A DNA stretch of 64,000 nt from Sarocladium kiliense (GCA_030734395.1 JAUZTG010000024.1:1-64000); one strand, 5' to 3'; positions 8,232 through 21,212 are shown, counted from the stretch's first letter. Numbers and translations are program-made. Notes: a model not told the origin generated them from the sequence alone.

Positions 8232-10823
8232 ATGGACAGATTCGATAGGCTTACTGAACAGGTCACCGCCGGCTTGACTGTTGGACATGTCGCTGGTATC
8301 ATCGCTGCCGCCATTGTTATCGGTAGGTAACATACTTTGTGCTGATTCTTTAGGTCTGGTGGGATCTTCCAGACTGACGGGACTTTGCAGCCCGGATCTT
8401 TTGTCCTACGGCTATAACGTACATCCTCGCTGGTCTGCTCCGCGATACCGAGTCGGCCAGCACATGGTAGGAAATGTTTTCCTTGTCTATGCAGATGTTC
8501 TCACGCACCCTATGACCTCTAGCTCACAGGCTGTAATAGGACTGTTGCCGGTGCCAGCTTACAGAAATCGCTCTGGCCGACCATCCTCCGCGCCGACTCC
8601 CGTGGTACCGGCAGCCGTGTTCGAACCTCTGTAAAGATTGCGGTCAAGTCGATGCCCATTGTGGCCCTGATCACTGCCATTGCTGGAGTGGTAACGCCTC
8701 TCGGGCTGCGAGAGGAATTCACTTTGCTCTCCGAAAGAGGTGCGACCTTCTCATACATCAGGGATGACAGCGCCTATGGCATGGCCACGTCACCGAGGGG
8801 GGTCCTTGACTTTACACGACTCTGCTTCCAGGGCCCAAGTCCCGTCATGTCTGGTCCCAGGGCGTGCCCGTACTCAAACAGCGACGTGGAATGGGAGGAG
8901 AGCAAGGGTGGCATATCCTACAATGTCACCTCCTACAACACCTCCGTTCCAGGCATCTTGCGAGAGGTCTATTCAAGCGGCACTGAGGACGCCTCAACTG
9001 TCTCCAATTTCTTCGACATTGAGTGGCGTCGACTCACCACTAAGCGGAACGAGCTCACAGACGGCTTCAAACCGTATGCTGTAGGCAACTACCGGCAGCT
9101 GGACTCGTTCATCCTTGATAATGAGCTGAAGATCATTGAGGGTCTCGTTGTTGATTCCCAGATAGGCGGGATCGGGTTCCGTAACCATACGATCCCCCAA
9201 GGTCTGGATCTCGGTGCCACCTGGACAGAGGATCTCCTGTTTATCGAGCCTGACACCGCCTGCGTCAACACCAACCTCACTTTCACCTTCCAGATTAGCA
9301 CCAACACCTCTGATGAGGGGGGCATAAAGAACCTCCGGCTTGTCGACAACGGAGGGTTCTCGCGCCTCAACCAGACCTATCCCCAGTTCGACCACCCGAA
9401 CGCACAGACTAATCCGGATCTCTACAGCCGCGCTTACAAGGCTGCCTGGATCAATAATGCCTACACGATGATGTACATGAACATAACCAATCCCCGCGAT
9501 AACGCCAGCAATCTGGAGCCCTTCAGCTACATGAACTCCAAGCCAGGAGACGAGTTTATCATCGAATCAAATATTCTTGATGGATATACTGCCTTGGGAC
9601 TCTCTAGTGAGTTCGGCAGCTATCTTCACATACCCTTTTTCAATTCGAGCTTTGATGAGAACCCTGGGAACTACTCCAATCCGTACAATGTCACCACTCA
9701 GGACTTCAAATCTGCCTCCATTTTATGTGGCGGGGCAGGCAATGGTGACTCGGCCAACCTGACAAACATCTACGTCGGCTGTAGCCTGCTTCGTGGAGCT
9801 CCCTCGCGGACAGATGGGGGTCCGGCAGCGCTGCAGGAAGACGGCAGCGAGTGGAAATCGCCGCTGCATGCTTGTGCTGCAACTGTGCGCGCCACCATCA
9901 AGACGGTGACCTTTTCGGTCAACGGCACTGAGTCCCTTGACAACTTGAAGGTTGAGAAGATCGAACCCAAGCATTACGCCAGCGACAAGGACCACCCGCT
10001 CTGGGGAATTGAAGATCTGGGTGACTACAAACTCAAGGACATCAATCTGATCTGGGGCCTCATCTCGCCTGAGTATGAGTCGCGCGAGAACGTGACGGCT
10101 GTCCGGCAACGTTCCTTCCACATTCCCGGATACTCTACCGATGGTTCAGGCCTGAGTATCGGAGTCATGACGGATAATCTGCCCGCCGCCAACTTTGCTC
10201 AGAGAACAATGAATCAAGTCATAGACCTCGGTGGGAGCGGTGACTGGCCCTTTGACCTGCTCGGCACTGCCAGCATGGCTATATTCCGCCGTTGGCAAAC
10301 GCTCTCTCCAGATCCGGAGAAGGCCGCTGAGGTCCTCAACCTCATGTGGACGGACCTTGCCGCCTCCGCCGTTGTCGGTACCAAGGGTTCACTCGGAAGG
10401 ATGAACAGCGGCGACCAACCTGCAAGCCTACGTGTCCAGCCTTTCGGCCGCCGCATCGCTTACGACCTGCGTTATGGCGTCCCGGCTTTCGTACTGGCCT
10501 CCTTCATTGTGTTGATCACTCTGATCTCCTTGATCAACACCTGTTTCCGCAAGGCTGGTATCCGTCGCCTCCGGGTCCGGATCGGGCAGCTCTCCGTCGG
10601 CCGGGTCTTCACTACATTCCTCTACCCCGAGAACAGCACACTGACTATGTCTCCCAGCAAGTGGCGCAGAGCTAACGGTGACAAGCCTATCACTGTCCGT
10701 ACCATCGCGGAGCGGGGCAGCGGCGAGGGATACCACCAATACGACCGTGGTGCGTCGGCGTCACCGGGGGTCGAGAGGCACGGCCTCATCAACGTGCAGA
10801 AAGCTGGCTACCCGCCGCCGTAG
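8232..10823 (+). CDS. Large fungal integral membrane protein of unknown function
   Basis: Three exons (8232..8322, 8391..8466, 8540..10823) give 816 aa. Intron 1 is 68 nt. Intron 2 is 73 nt and must use the acceptor TAATAG at 8539, because the CAG 10 bp earlier leads into a stop. Splicing yields a continuous N-terminus: a hydrophobic segment (AGIIAAAIVIARIFCP, then TAITYILAGLL), a second one (IVALITAIAGVVTPLGL), a roughly 600-residue region rich in N-x-S/T sites that is probably extracytoplasmic, a C-terminal helix (VLASFIVLITLISLI) and a basic tail. This layout matches a large family of uncharacterised fungal membrane proteins with an 'AGVVTPLGL' signature near the N-terminus. No catalytic motif is visible. 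Orientation in the membrane is inferred. Confidence 0.8.
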
Positions 10824-12328
10824 TCGACACCAGCATGGTTTCCTCTCTCCGTTCTTTAATCTTGTACGCCCTCCCCCAAAAATCTCGGATGTTTCTTAGT
10901 TCCTGGCCCAATTATATTACGGCGAGGAAACGTCAGCCAGGATCGCATCAACATCCGGCCACCAATCTCGTCTGTCTGCTTCCTACCAAACCTGCGTGGA
11001 GGCCCGCTGCGCCTCTCATGGACAGTGGAAGATGTTGGACGCTAGTCGAGGGTCGTAATGCAAATGTGGACATACGGAAGGTCTCGCCCTAGGGCACTTG
11101 ATACTACTGAGGTTCTTAGGACAACTTAATAAACACTACCTTCTATCTTCTATGTCCTTACATCAAATATGAGGTCAAGGCTAGATGCAGACCATAACAT
11201 GAAGGTGAACGCAGGCATAATGAATAAAATAGTAAATGCAATAAAGGCCCGTGGGCAAAGCATTATGAAGTACGGGGCTCTCTCCATGTAACGTCCGTCC
11301 CTGCGTCACGAGCCACCCTCCGTGCCGAGCCAAAATGCAGGTACTTCGACTTCAAGAAAGCCTCAACTCCGCGCACATAGATGAATTAGCTTGCTTCCAC
11401 GTAAGTATTATTGCCCGATCATTCTTGTACCCTTTCGCAACTGTCAACTAAATTCTTCCCTGTTGCGTAGCGTAACTGCCAAGGATGAGCAGCGACTCGT
11501 TTGCGTGGCAGTTCAGCCCTCTCCCCTAAAAGCCAACCACGAAGCTCTTGACGATGCAAAACTTCGTGAGTTCCATCCAACAGCTTGTATTCCGAAGGCA
11601 TCAATGTCGAAGACGAGTTTCAGTTGGGATCCGAGAGACGGGCCTCGTTCGCGATGTTCACAATCTTCGTACAAGGCCGACTAGAACACCGGGCGCCGTT
11701 GGGGCTTGTCTTGGTGACAGTCACGAGGTACAAAATGCCATACTTCGGCATGCCAAAGCTGGGAAACATCATCAGAGCTTGACGCATTCAGGTGACGCAT
11801 TCATTTTAAGAACAGGAGCATTTTGTGCGGTACCAATGGGCCGGGGAGGTGAGAGAGAATGGTGCGCTTATTACGCCCGACAATGCTCAAGCGGTGGCTG
11901 CTCTTCCTAACCTGAACAGAAGTTGATGCGATATTCCCGTGGAGCATATTTAGGGTCCAGCTGAAAGTCCAGAGCGACGAAGAAGGCCTTCCAACGCGCT
12001 AACTGCTCTTGAACAGGCTTTGTTGCTACGATCATGTTGGCTGAGTCCATTAGGTCTCAGAGCGAAAAATGGGTGCGGTAGGGGGTGGTTGGATCGTCAC
12101 AAGGTGACCAGCCTCCAGGGCCCTTGCGTTGCTATTGGGTTTGGGAGAGGGTCCTGAATTGTACATTCTGAAGCGCTTCGAAGACTAAGCTATAACGGTC
12201 AGAGGGCGCCGCACTACTGGAGTAGTCCCAAGCTGTGTTCCGGAGGCAGCGCGAAACATATGTTCACACGTTGAAGGGATTCTAACAGAGCAGGTACTGC
12301 TAGGGACCACATTGAGCCCCAAGCTCTA
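10824..12328. other. Intergenic region, no gene seen
   Basis: About 1.5 kb between two 3' ends (convergent genes). It is AT-richer around 11.1-11.3 kb. I see no conserved coding frame, repeat or RNA gene. Confidence 0.5.
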
Positions 12329-14772
12329 TTAGGACAGCTTGTCCGCGTTCAGCAGTAGTTCCTCAAACTTCTCAGCAAGTCGACTGACTTGTGCAGCGTA
12401 TGGGTTTGTGGTTGCCAGCTCCAGATCCATCATCGACAAGGATTCCACTCCCTCCGTGTGTTTGTGATACTGCCCCAATACAATCATCTCTCTCATGATT
12501 CGACTTGCCTCGTCCGGCTCGATCGCGCCGCGCATCAATGCCATGCTCAACATCGCTCTCATAATAGACCAGGCCTCGCGATAGCTTCCGTACAAGTCCT
12601 CCAGCGCTGCCAGACAAAGCCTCAGATAGAATTGCCAGTCCGTTTGCTCGCCTTTGTAAACCTCTTGAAGCACAGCATTACCGACGTAGATGAGGACTGT
12701 CTGCGTGAGGATCGAGAAACAGGCGGGCTGGAAGGACAGTCGGAATGCGATAAGGAGGCGTTTCAGCTGATTGGCCGATGCGACATAGATTGCTTGAGGT
12801 GTAATATGTGTCGTTTCGAAAGATTGGATATGAAAACGTTCATTTGATCGTTGTGAAATTTCTAGAAACATGTCTACAATGATGACATGCAGATAGATGC
12901 TGCTTCATGTTAGCAGAATGGTTCTCCAAGGTCTCTTTTCCCGTCCATACTGCACCATGGCAACGGCATGACAACTCTGATCACTCCGTACCAGATCGAG
13001 CGGGAGAGCATTCGACCAGCTCAAGTATCGCCGAAAGATACGTTCTGCTTCCTTTTGGCAGGACAATACGTCCTTGAGGATGCGTTGGTCGCGTATTTGG
13101 CGTACGTCGTAGGACATCAGCCATAGCTCGCAGCAGCTCTTGAAGACTTGAACATGCATCGACGTTTCGCCTGATCCGACCCTCTCCTCAGGGGGTCCAG
13201 CATTGAGGGTTCCGGGCAATGGTAACCTCGGCGGTGCCGTCATCTCATTCGACCGATATCGGAAGCTATAGAGCCTAATGGTCGTCTCTTAACACAGGCC
13301 CAGAGGAAACAGACATCATATAGAACCACGGGGCGCTTACGAGACCCAGTTATGCACACCCCAGGCCGTGTAGGAAGCGCTTCTCCTCCAGTTGTCGTGG
13401 TTGCCCAACCATGCACTCGCCGTTTCTTTGCCTGCGCCACGGCCAAACACGCCCACGTCAGTTCCTATACTTACCCCTCGGCGAAGATATTTTAATCCGA
13501 GATAGTCTTGTCCATAACATAGGGAGGCGATGCACATGAGCTGCAGTGCCGATACGGACGTCAACGTGACGAGCTGGGGCCCATCAAGTACGAGTTTCTG
13601 TGCTTCGGCAAAGAAAGCGCTGGCTAGTTTAAGGGTCTCGGGGTTAATGGCCGAATATGTTTGCTCCTATGGCTTAGCCCCTATCCTGAAGCACATGCTC
13701 CTGAGGTAGAATGCACTTACACATATCCAGCTGAAGAGTGCGTTCACCAGCAGTTTTGAGCAGAAGTAAGGCTTGTTGTGGAGAAAGTCATCAAGAAAGA
13801 GGTCAAGGTTGAATAGCGGAAGGACTTGATAATCGGTTTCGATATATAGGGATAAGATGCTGGCAGCGAGACTGTTCGCAATGCGCACATTGGTCCATTC
13901 CTTCATCTGCACATTTCGGAGCCTCTTGTCGATGAGTGGTCTGGTGGGGAAGCACCGAAGTGATACCTCCGAGGAAGGCGGGGAACTATTGACTATGGCG
14001 TTAGCAACCCACCACGTTAGCAATAGCGATCTAGAGCGCGTGAATCTGTGAAGTGAAAATTACTGTCCGGGACGGGATCTAACCAATGCAACTAAGTCAT
14101 ACGTTAAATATACGAACCTGTCGGCATCCTGTCGAGACGCAGTGATTCTTAACGGCCGCAGCAGCGAATCTACGGGCAGTGATGTAGTCGCAAGTGAGAA
14201 TAAGGGCGGATATGCCAACGGATGCCGAATCATGAGTTCGAGCTCGAACCTGTTCCGCGAAGGTGCCAAATAGCCCCACAGCATGAAGGACAAGGATGGA
14301 TTGGCTTTCAACGACTCTTCGTCTTCGTTGCTCATTCGGATCGTCTCGAGTAATCGGATGGCTTCGGGACGGGGCAGCGTGCGCAGCATCTGAAGAGTAG
14401 AGGCATCTCGGGCATTCTGCGCTTCGATAAGACCCTTCTGGGAGTAGTTACAGGAAAGGGCAGCTCGGGCGCAAGAAGAACAGGACGGCTTGCCGCCCGC
14501 ACACTATAATCGATGGTGTTAGTGGGATGGAATAGACGAGGATGGACGGAGGAGGCTCGGGCAAGGCAAAGGGAAGCCTGCGACGTGCAGTGCATTGCCG
14601 TGTGGTGCTGGGATCTCACCCGGATCTTCTTGCGTCTACAGGCGTCACAAGCGAGCGTAATACCCGTTCGACGTCGCCTGGGCGGTATACGCGCCGTGCC
14701 ATTCGCTAAAGGAGAAGGACCCTGGGGGCTGCTGGGCTTCGCAGCCTCTATGCGAACATATCGGTGTTCCAT
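12329..14772 (-). CDS. Zn(II)2Cys6 transcription factor with fungal-specific regulatory domain
   Basis: Six exons on the minus strand: 14620..14772, 14118..14503, 13721..14030, 13341..13666, 12951..13274, 12329..12902, giving 690 aa. All five introns (48-116 nt) keep phase. The zinc cluster has C-x2-C-x6-C-x6-C-x2-C-x6-C spacing, with cysteines at about 42, 45, 52, 59, 62 and 69; intron 1 falls exactly before the third cysteine. The remaining ~600 residues carry the helical pattern of the fungal transcription-factor middle-homology region (for example LKLASAFFAEAQKL and YTAWGVHNWVSLYSFRYR). Such proteins are nuclear and bind CGG-type half-sites. The target is unknown; the nearest genes are a membrane protein and a recombinase-like gene. 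Confidence 0.88.
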
Positions 14773-15733
14773 GCCACGGTGGACATTGGAGGTGAAGCAC
14801 GATGTTCCGCAGACCCGAGTCAGAGCTTTGCGGATGAGGCAGGCGACATGCGAACGAAATTGACTCAGAGTACCGAAAAGTTAATAGCAGTTCCCAGGTA
14901 TCGCTTTCGGCCGCCTTTGATGTCCTTTCGTGCAACAATGACACGCCACTAGGTAGACCATCAAACCTGTTGGTTGACCCTTTCTCGTTGGCCTCACCTT
15001 CCAGGTTGTAGTTATGCTCGGCGCGCAGATAGTAGGTGGCGAGGGAGGTCTATTCATCTTTCTCAGCGCGGTTGTGTGGCGTTTCAAGACGGGTGATGGG
15101 CTTGGTGATGGATCGGCCGCGGCCCTTAGGTGAGATAGCATGGCGGCAGCCATCAGTCGCCGAGGCCATTAGGGATGCCCGAGGGGCGCCACCGTCCCTG
15201 CCGCGCGCATTCCTCCTTGTGGGGCCTTCCAGTCAGCTTTCTGGCAGTGGCGAGTCCCCGTAGAGAGTGACCGATCATTTGGCGCAGTGCTTCTGAGTAA
15301 CCCAGACGGCGACGTATGGCAAGTGGTACAGGACTGTGCCATCTTTGATGTGGACAAGAACGGCACTCACAGTCGGCCTGCTGAAGGCGAAGCTCAGCTC
15401 CATCTTGGCTCTGTTACCTGCCAATCGACAAACCCAGCGAAGAAGCGGAAACAGAAAACCCCCACGAGCCGCGGGATGGTCAAGGTCGGCCGCATTGTCA
15501 ACATTTCGGTATCGTATTTGGCAATGTGGACTTCAAAGAGAGCCTTAGCCATCGCCAGTGGAGTAGACAAGGCATAGGGCTCATCATACCAGCGTGTTCT
15601 TCACTCCTCGTCATACTGATCAAATTACCCACCTGACAGTGCATTCCTTGCCTTCGGAACGAAGATTCATCATATATTTGCTGATCTGTGAGGGTATATA
15701 ATTTATTGCTTTATAGACATCTATACTTTGATT
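14773..15733. other. Intergenic region, no gene seen
   Basis: About 0.96 kb between the start of the Zn2Cys6 gene and the 3' end of the DUF3435 gene. Short open frames exist on both strands, but none shows family resemblance. Confidence 0.45.
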
Positions 15734-18518
15734 CTAACCTAAGAACGAAAGAATCTCAGATGTGTCGTCCACGTAGTCACAATCGCGCCCTGTGACCCAG
15801 AACTCCTCGCCGGCATGAACGTCGACACCTGCCCTGCGCCCTTCGTAGCTAGACGGCCACTCTGCCGCTTCAATATGCTCCGCCATGGCAGTTTCCTGTT
15901 CTTTTTTTACTTTCTTCGGTGCTTGGCCGCCCCGAAGCTCCGTCTCCGCCATCCGTTTCTGCCCTTGCCGTAGCCTTGTCGCCTGCCGAAGAATCGCGCC
16001 GGGGACGGTTCCCCCCTGGTGGACATCCCTCACATGTATCATCCATGCTTCCATACCGTCAATCACCGCGCAAGCTGCATGCTTGCTTGTTTTGCACGCT
16101 GGGCAATCGAAAGGACGGCTGAACAACGTGGCATGTGTTTTGAAATGAGCCGTGAAGCCTCGAGGGGTATACTCGGTGCAGCAGAGCGCGCAATATGCCT
16201 TCGCCGCCTCAGAGAGATCCGGGGCCACGGCACTGCCATGGCTGCGCGACACGTGACTGCTCCAAGCCGGCGGGCCACCTTGTATCACGACCTCGCCGTG
16301 TCCTAACCTGTGGCATTCGGGACATGAGAACGAGCCCTGTAGCAGGTCACTGTGATAGGTCCAAACATGCCTAGACAGGGACCACTTGCTCGCTAGTGGC
16401 GCGGAGCGGCACAGTAGGCACCGTGTACCTTTGACAGAGGCTTCTTCTTTGCGATAGGTGGCCCTGGAACCACTGCTGGGCTTCTGTTGTAAGAACCCTA
16501 TTAGCTCGTGGCAGAATGTGCTGTCATTCTCGACAGACAACAGCTTGCCGAGGCCTTCGGCCGCTAAGCTGCTGTGCATGTGGTGCTTAAAGCGAGGGTT
16601 CGTGGCCTCGGGGTTGTGCAGATGATCCGTCGGTTGCTGGAGGGCGCGGAGCTTGTCAACTTCTTCAAAATAGGCCTGCCGAGCCATCGCCACGGTCTGG
16701 TCGACCAAGCAGTCCCTGACATGCTTGATCCTCCCACTGACTCTTTTGGCCTCTGCCGATTGAGACCCTGTGGCTACAGATACGCGTTGGTACTCGTGGC
16801 GAAGATCCTGCAGTAACACACTATCCTCTATTTCCTTCCACTCCTCCCTCGTCGGGTAGATTGGAGCCCGGTCGTCCCGTCGGAGTGTGGCTTGCCTGAC
16901 AAGGGACATGAGTTGGCGAGTGCCGTCTTGTTCAGACCTAGCGTTGGGGAACGAGATCTCTTGCAGGTTGCAGGCAAGTTGCACTGGGAGATAGCTTGCC
17001 TCGAATACATCCGTGGAGTTTGCCAGTGTGAAATTCCGCACTGCTGGCGTAAGAACCCCTATCCCGCGGATCATGGTCAGCAACCAAAACTTCACATAGC
17101 CCAAGCTCTTTGCGGCTGCTTACCGTTCAGCCGACCTCCCGTGCCCACCCGCATCGAGTATGGCCGTGGAATCTCCCGCACCCCGGCCACCAACATCGTG
17201 AGCTTCCACAGGTAGAGCAACTGCCCGTACGAAATCCTGAAGATAGCTTTCCCCATCATTTCAGGCTTCCAGGAAAGGGGGGTAGAGGGTACATGAGCTT
17301 CAAGCGAGAGTTGATCAAGAACTTCCTCTGGTTTGGTGTAGCTGGCGGCAAAGGCGTTGTCGGCGATTGCCTTCGAGACAATGAACGAGAGAAGGCATAT
17401 TGCCGGGCAAGGAACCCGCGTTACTGAGAATTTCAGCCTGGCAGGGGCGTCAGCTGCCGCATGGTCCTGGCTCGTGCTCCAAGAGAACATACCTGTCTCG
17501 CTGGTCCCGTCTCACCTTCTTTTTCTGCTTGACATGATGGATGGTGACGGTCGCTGTAGGCCAAATTTTGCCTGGGTTTTCGATATCTTGGATCCATTCC
17601 ACCAGTGTATCTTTATACAACAATTCAATGGTTGACCCCGGTCTCCAGCCGCCGAACCCACCCTGCATGACGGCGCAGTGGAAAGCGAATCGAAGATCAG
17701 GGCTACAAGGGATATCCTGACCTCTTTGCCAGACTGTCAGAAGAACCAACATTACATCATGCTCTGTCGCTTCTTTCTTTTCAAAGGTCTGACCGAGAGT
17801 CAGATCAAGATCGAGCGCAAGATCTGGCAACTCCTGCGTATCCTTCAGCAGCGAGATCAACGTGACGGATGAGCTTGGAGTCAAAGGGGCACAGGCAGGG
17901 CAAGAAATAACTTATCATACCTTCCCAATCTCGTACGCGGGTCCGTCATGGTAACCCTTTGCCCTGGAGGAGTAGCTGATCCTCCATAGGGCCATTTCCC
18001 GAGGGTTCTCTAGTCGCTTGGGCTCCAACACTGTGTCGTCGGCATACTTCACAAGTTCCGACAACTTGTCCTGCAGAGTTGTACCTGTCTTGACCGTACG
18101 CACCTCTTTTCTGCCTTCCGGGCCTAGGCAAGGACGGCGCACGACCGAGGAGCGGACATAATATTCGAGGAATGCCTTGATCACCGGCTTCGCATGCGGC
18201 TTCCGCAGGCACAGATCGACCCAAAGCTGTTCTGGATGCACCTGAGCGTTCTCAGCGAATCTAATCGTCTGTTAGTGACTGGCAGTTGCCTTCTCCGGGC
18301 CGAAGACAAAATGTTACTCACGTCTTCCACTGCTCCCAGAGCTTTTCCCGGGACCGCCGCTTCTTAGCCTCTGACTTCGTCTCGCGCTTCGCCGGCCCTG
18401 CCTGGTGCTTCTTAACGAGTTCCAAAGCAAGCCCCGCTGAACGACTGAAGAATTCGTCACGGTGTTGTGACCGGCCAGGTCCCTGATGATCCATGGAGGA
18501 CGGATCGTCCAGCGACAT
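15734..18518 (-). CDS. DUF3435 (FluG-domain) tyrosine-recombinase-like protein with C2H2-type fingers
   Basis: Five exons on the minus strand: 18322..18518, 17921..18260, about 17493..17842, 17124..17437, 15734..17043, giving about 836 aa with every junction in frame. The acceptor of exon 3 could also lie 9 nt further in. Start is Met at 18518 (MSLDD) or 18494 (MDHQG). The core is the fungal DUF3435/FluG domain: LWVDLCLRKPHAKPVIKAFL, FEKKEATEHDVMLVL, GGWRPGS, RPYSMRVGTGGRL, DVFEASYLPV. In tyrosine-recombinase terms the Arg of GGWRPG, the Arg of MRVG and the Tyr of EASYLP are candidate catalytic residues (inference). Four C2H2-like fingers follow. DUF3435 proteins include the captains of Starship transposons and many solitary copies. 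The frame appears intact. Confidence 0.85.
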
Positions 18519-19507
18519 TCGAGGTGAGACGTTCGAGTGAGTGTGGTTTCTTCTGCCGTGTCGAGGCGTGGACAAAGCGCAAAGACACCGTCGGGGAAGA
18601 AAGGAAAACGACCAGCACCTGCGGAGTGCTATGGTACCGCCGCAAGGCAAACAAGATCTTGACGGACCCCATCTCCCCCCCCCCCCCCTTTCCCCCTCCT
18701 CCCACCTTCTCCCAACCTTTGCTCCTACCCTTCCACCTGCTTATTCAAAGGCGCGCATTACGAGAATTGAAGATTGGTGCGCAAGCGAGGTGGTGGAGGG
18801 GGCGTACGTTGAAAGAGGGAGGCACCGGGCGCTTAAGTCGAAAAACGAAAAGAAGAGGCCCCCGGGTCCGGCGAGAGGGCGGGTGGCCCATCTGGTACGT
18901 TGGCGAGGTCCGGTGCCGGGCTGAGTGGGGACACGGAGGACCGGCAGAAGCTCGGAAATGTGCGAAGCGAGGAAGAGATCCCGTCCGCTCTCCCCTAGTT
19001 AAACTGCTGAGGGGTTGATTAGTAGTTGGGTCGGTGACGACCAGCGAATACCGGCTGTTGCATGTTTTTTTTTGTCTTTTTGCAAGATCTTGCAAACTAT
19101 CCTATGGCCTTCAATGACGCACGAAGCTATCGTCGAGCGTGTTTAGTGTAGTATGCTGAGCTGCTGTTAGTTGCGCTGCAGGACTTACTCACCAATCACA
19201 GGTTGCAGACAAAGTCTACAACGAAAGTGTACGTAGCTCACTCACATCACATCGATCTTAACAGCCTCTTTGGAAGGGAACTTTACTAGCAAAAGTTTAT
19301 CCACATTGACCTTTGTTGCACAAGCCTTGCTGCATTGAAATCCGTGTAAGGACATGACACTTGATGAGTACTGCTTGTACTTCTTGGCTGCAGAAGAGGT
19401 GCAGATAAGCGAATCACCAATTCAACACGCATGGCCCCTGAATAGCAGCACTCTGCAAACCAGCATTGCCTTAAAACCTACTACCATACTTCCTATCGTC
19501 CAATTAT
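18519..19507. other. Upstream region of the DUF3435 gene, intergenic
   Basis: About 1 kb without a gene. It contains a C14 homopolymer at 18675-18688 and an 18-bp perfect palindrome at 19079-19096. If the recombinase gene belongs to a mobile element, the 5' boundary would be expected here. Confidence 0.45.
19079..19096. repeat. Perfect 18-bp palindrome
   Basis: TTTGCAAGATCTTGCAAA is its own reverse complement over 18 bases. It lies about 560 bp upstream of the DUF3435 gene start and 410 bp from the 3' end of the MFS gene. It could be a dimeric protein-binding site; its role is unknown. Confidence 0.8.
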
Positions 19508-21212
19508 CTAAGCAGTGTGTAGATGCAATGCCCCGCTCTTGATACGCATTGTTTTCCCAAATACCTGCAATAAGATGATGATAAGGAATGCAAAAGCACA
19601 AATGCCAGCCTGAGTGCCGAAGCTGACTTTAGGACCCACCGACTGAGCCCAATTGACTTGAAAGTAGCTGATGATGAACCCGCCAGCAGCTGTGAGACAT
19701 TAGCAATACATACGCCAATGAAAATGGCCAGGAATACTGACTTCGCGCAAAGTTGATCCACGCAGATACCTCTCCTGATGCTACTGGGTAGCTATCAAGG
19801 TTGTAGGCGTTTAGTGCAACTGTCGTGATCATGATACCGAATACGTAAAGACCCCAGAACAGGGAGGTCACCATAAAGTGATAACCATCCTCGAGCGCGA
19901 AGCCCAGTCCGACGAGACCGGCAAGCATGAATGGTGTACTGAGCCAAATCGCTCGCAAACGGGCCTCTGGCTCAAATTGACCACCGTGCGAGTTGATGAA
20001 TTGCCGAGCAATAACATCATGCAGCCAGTGACCAATAATCTCGCCCAGGATAGCGGCAACAACCGGGGTAAAATAGAAAAATCCGATCTGCTTGGGGCCG
20101 AAGTTGTAAAGAGGAGTGAGGAAAATAGATAACGTTGTGTTGATGCCAACAACCCATGCAAAGGTCAACAGGTAGTACAGAGAGGAAAGGAAGACGGTGG
20201 GTTTAATGATAACTCGTAATGGTCGCAAACAAGCCTGTCCAAAGCTGTTCCGGAGGTGACGAGATCGGTATTGGGCAAAGCCAAACAAGTTTGCAAGGCG
20301 TGAACCCCTTGGAGGTTGGTTCGATGGAGCGATCAGGCGATCGTAGTAAGTCTCCTCAACAAATAAAATGGTCAGGATGAGGGCGAGTGCGGTCTGTTAT
20401 GCTTTAATTAGCTTTATCCTCACGCGTCAAGATGTGCAGTCGTACCTCCACAAAGTAAACCCAGAATGGGATAGGCCACGAAAGCGTCGTGATCATAAAC
20501 GCGGCGAGTAATGGCCCCATGTAGGGAGAGAGAATAATAAAAGCAGCCCAGATGTTGATCTTGCGAGCGCGCTCATGGAAGAAAAACATGTCAAAGATGA
20601 ACATTAGTCCTCCACCTTGAGACACGGTGCTGAAAAATCCGTTAAGGATCCGGGCAGCCATGAAGGACTCGAACGTGGTCGCAGCTGCACACCAGGCGGC
20701 CGTGGCTGTAGCTAGGACGAGGAAGTAGAATAGCACAGGCAGTCGTCCTGCCCATGCAGAGAGGGCTACGACAAAGAGTCCTCCTGCACCAAGCATGAAC
20801 ACGTTGCCCACTTGCGAGTGATTGACAGTGTCCGGGCTCATGTTCCAGACTCTAGAGCAGCATTAGCAGAATGGTTAGCTATTGCCAGATACAATTGTAC
20901 TTACACCGCCTGTGGGATAAGAGTAACAGCCCCAGTAGCGCTTCCATAGTCGGGAAGAAAAGCCGCAAAACTGATGATGAAGAGAATCACGTGTTTCTTA
21001 ACAGGACTCCAATTAAGAGGATCGCGCGGGTCGTCAGAGGGTTGCGGGATGAGAACGGTATGGCCATCTTTGGCAGTCTCGAGATTGCCACGGTGTTCAG
21101 TGTCGACCTTGGCCACGTAACCTTCTGCTTTATCGAAAGTGCTGGGATCCGAAGTCCCATCTAATCCAACCACCGTGTCTTCCTGTGAATGCTCTGGCTT
21201 GAGGTAGTCCAT
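19508..21212 (-). CDS. MFS transporter, drug:H+ antiporter-like (DHA1)
   Basis: Four exons on the minus strand: 20905..21212, 20446..20851, 19742..20393, 19508..19689, giving 515 aa. The introns are 52-53 nt. Seen: a hydrophilic ~65-residue N-terminus, the DPLNWSPVKKH entry typical of fungal MFS drug/toxin exporters, TM1 and the linker WNMSPDTVNHSQVGNVFML, then regularly spaced hydrophobic segments consistent with 12 helices. The last exon reads GGFIISYFQVNWAQSVGPKV through FGKTMRIKSG. The last intron has a GTCAGT donor. The protein would sit in the plasma membrane. Its position next to the phenol-catabolic genes suggests it moves an aromatic substrate, but the sequence does not show this. 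The promoter side faces the 3' end of the monooxygenase gene. Confidence 0.88.

Noticed and set aside
18675..18688. C14 homopolymer
   Set aside because: Simple-sequence tract in a gene leader; of technical interest for sequencing accuracy but not a feature with a function.
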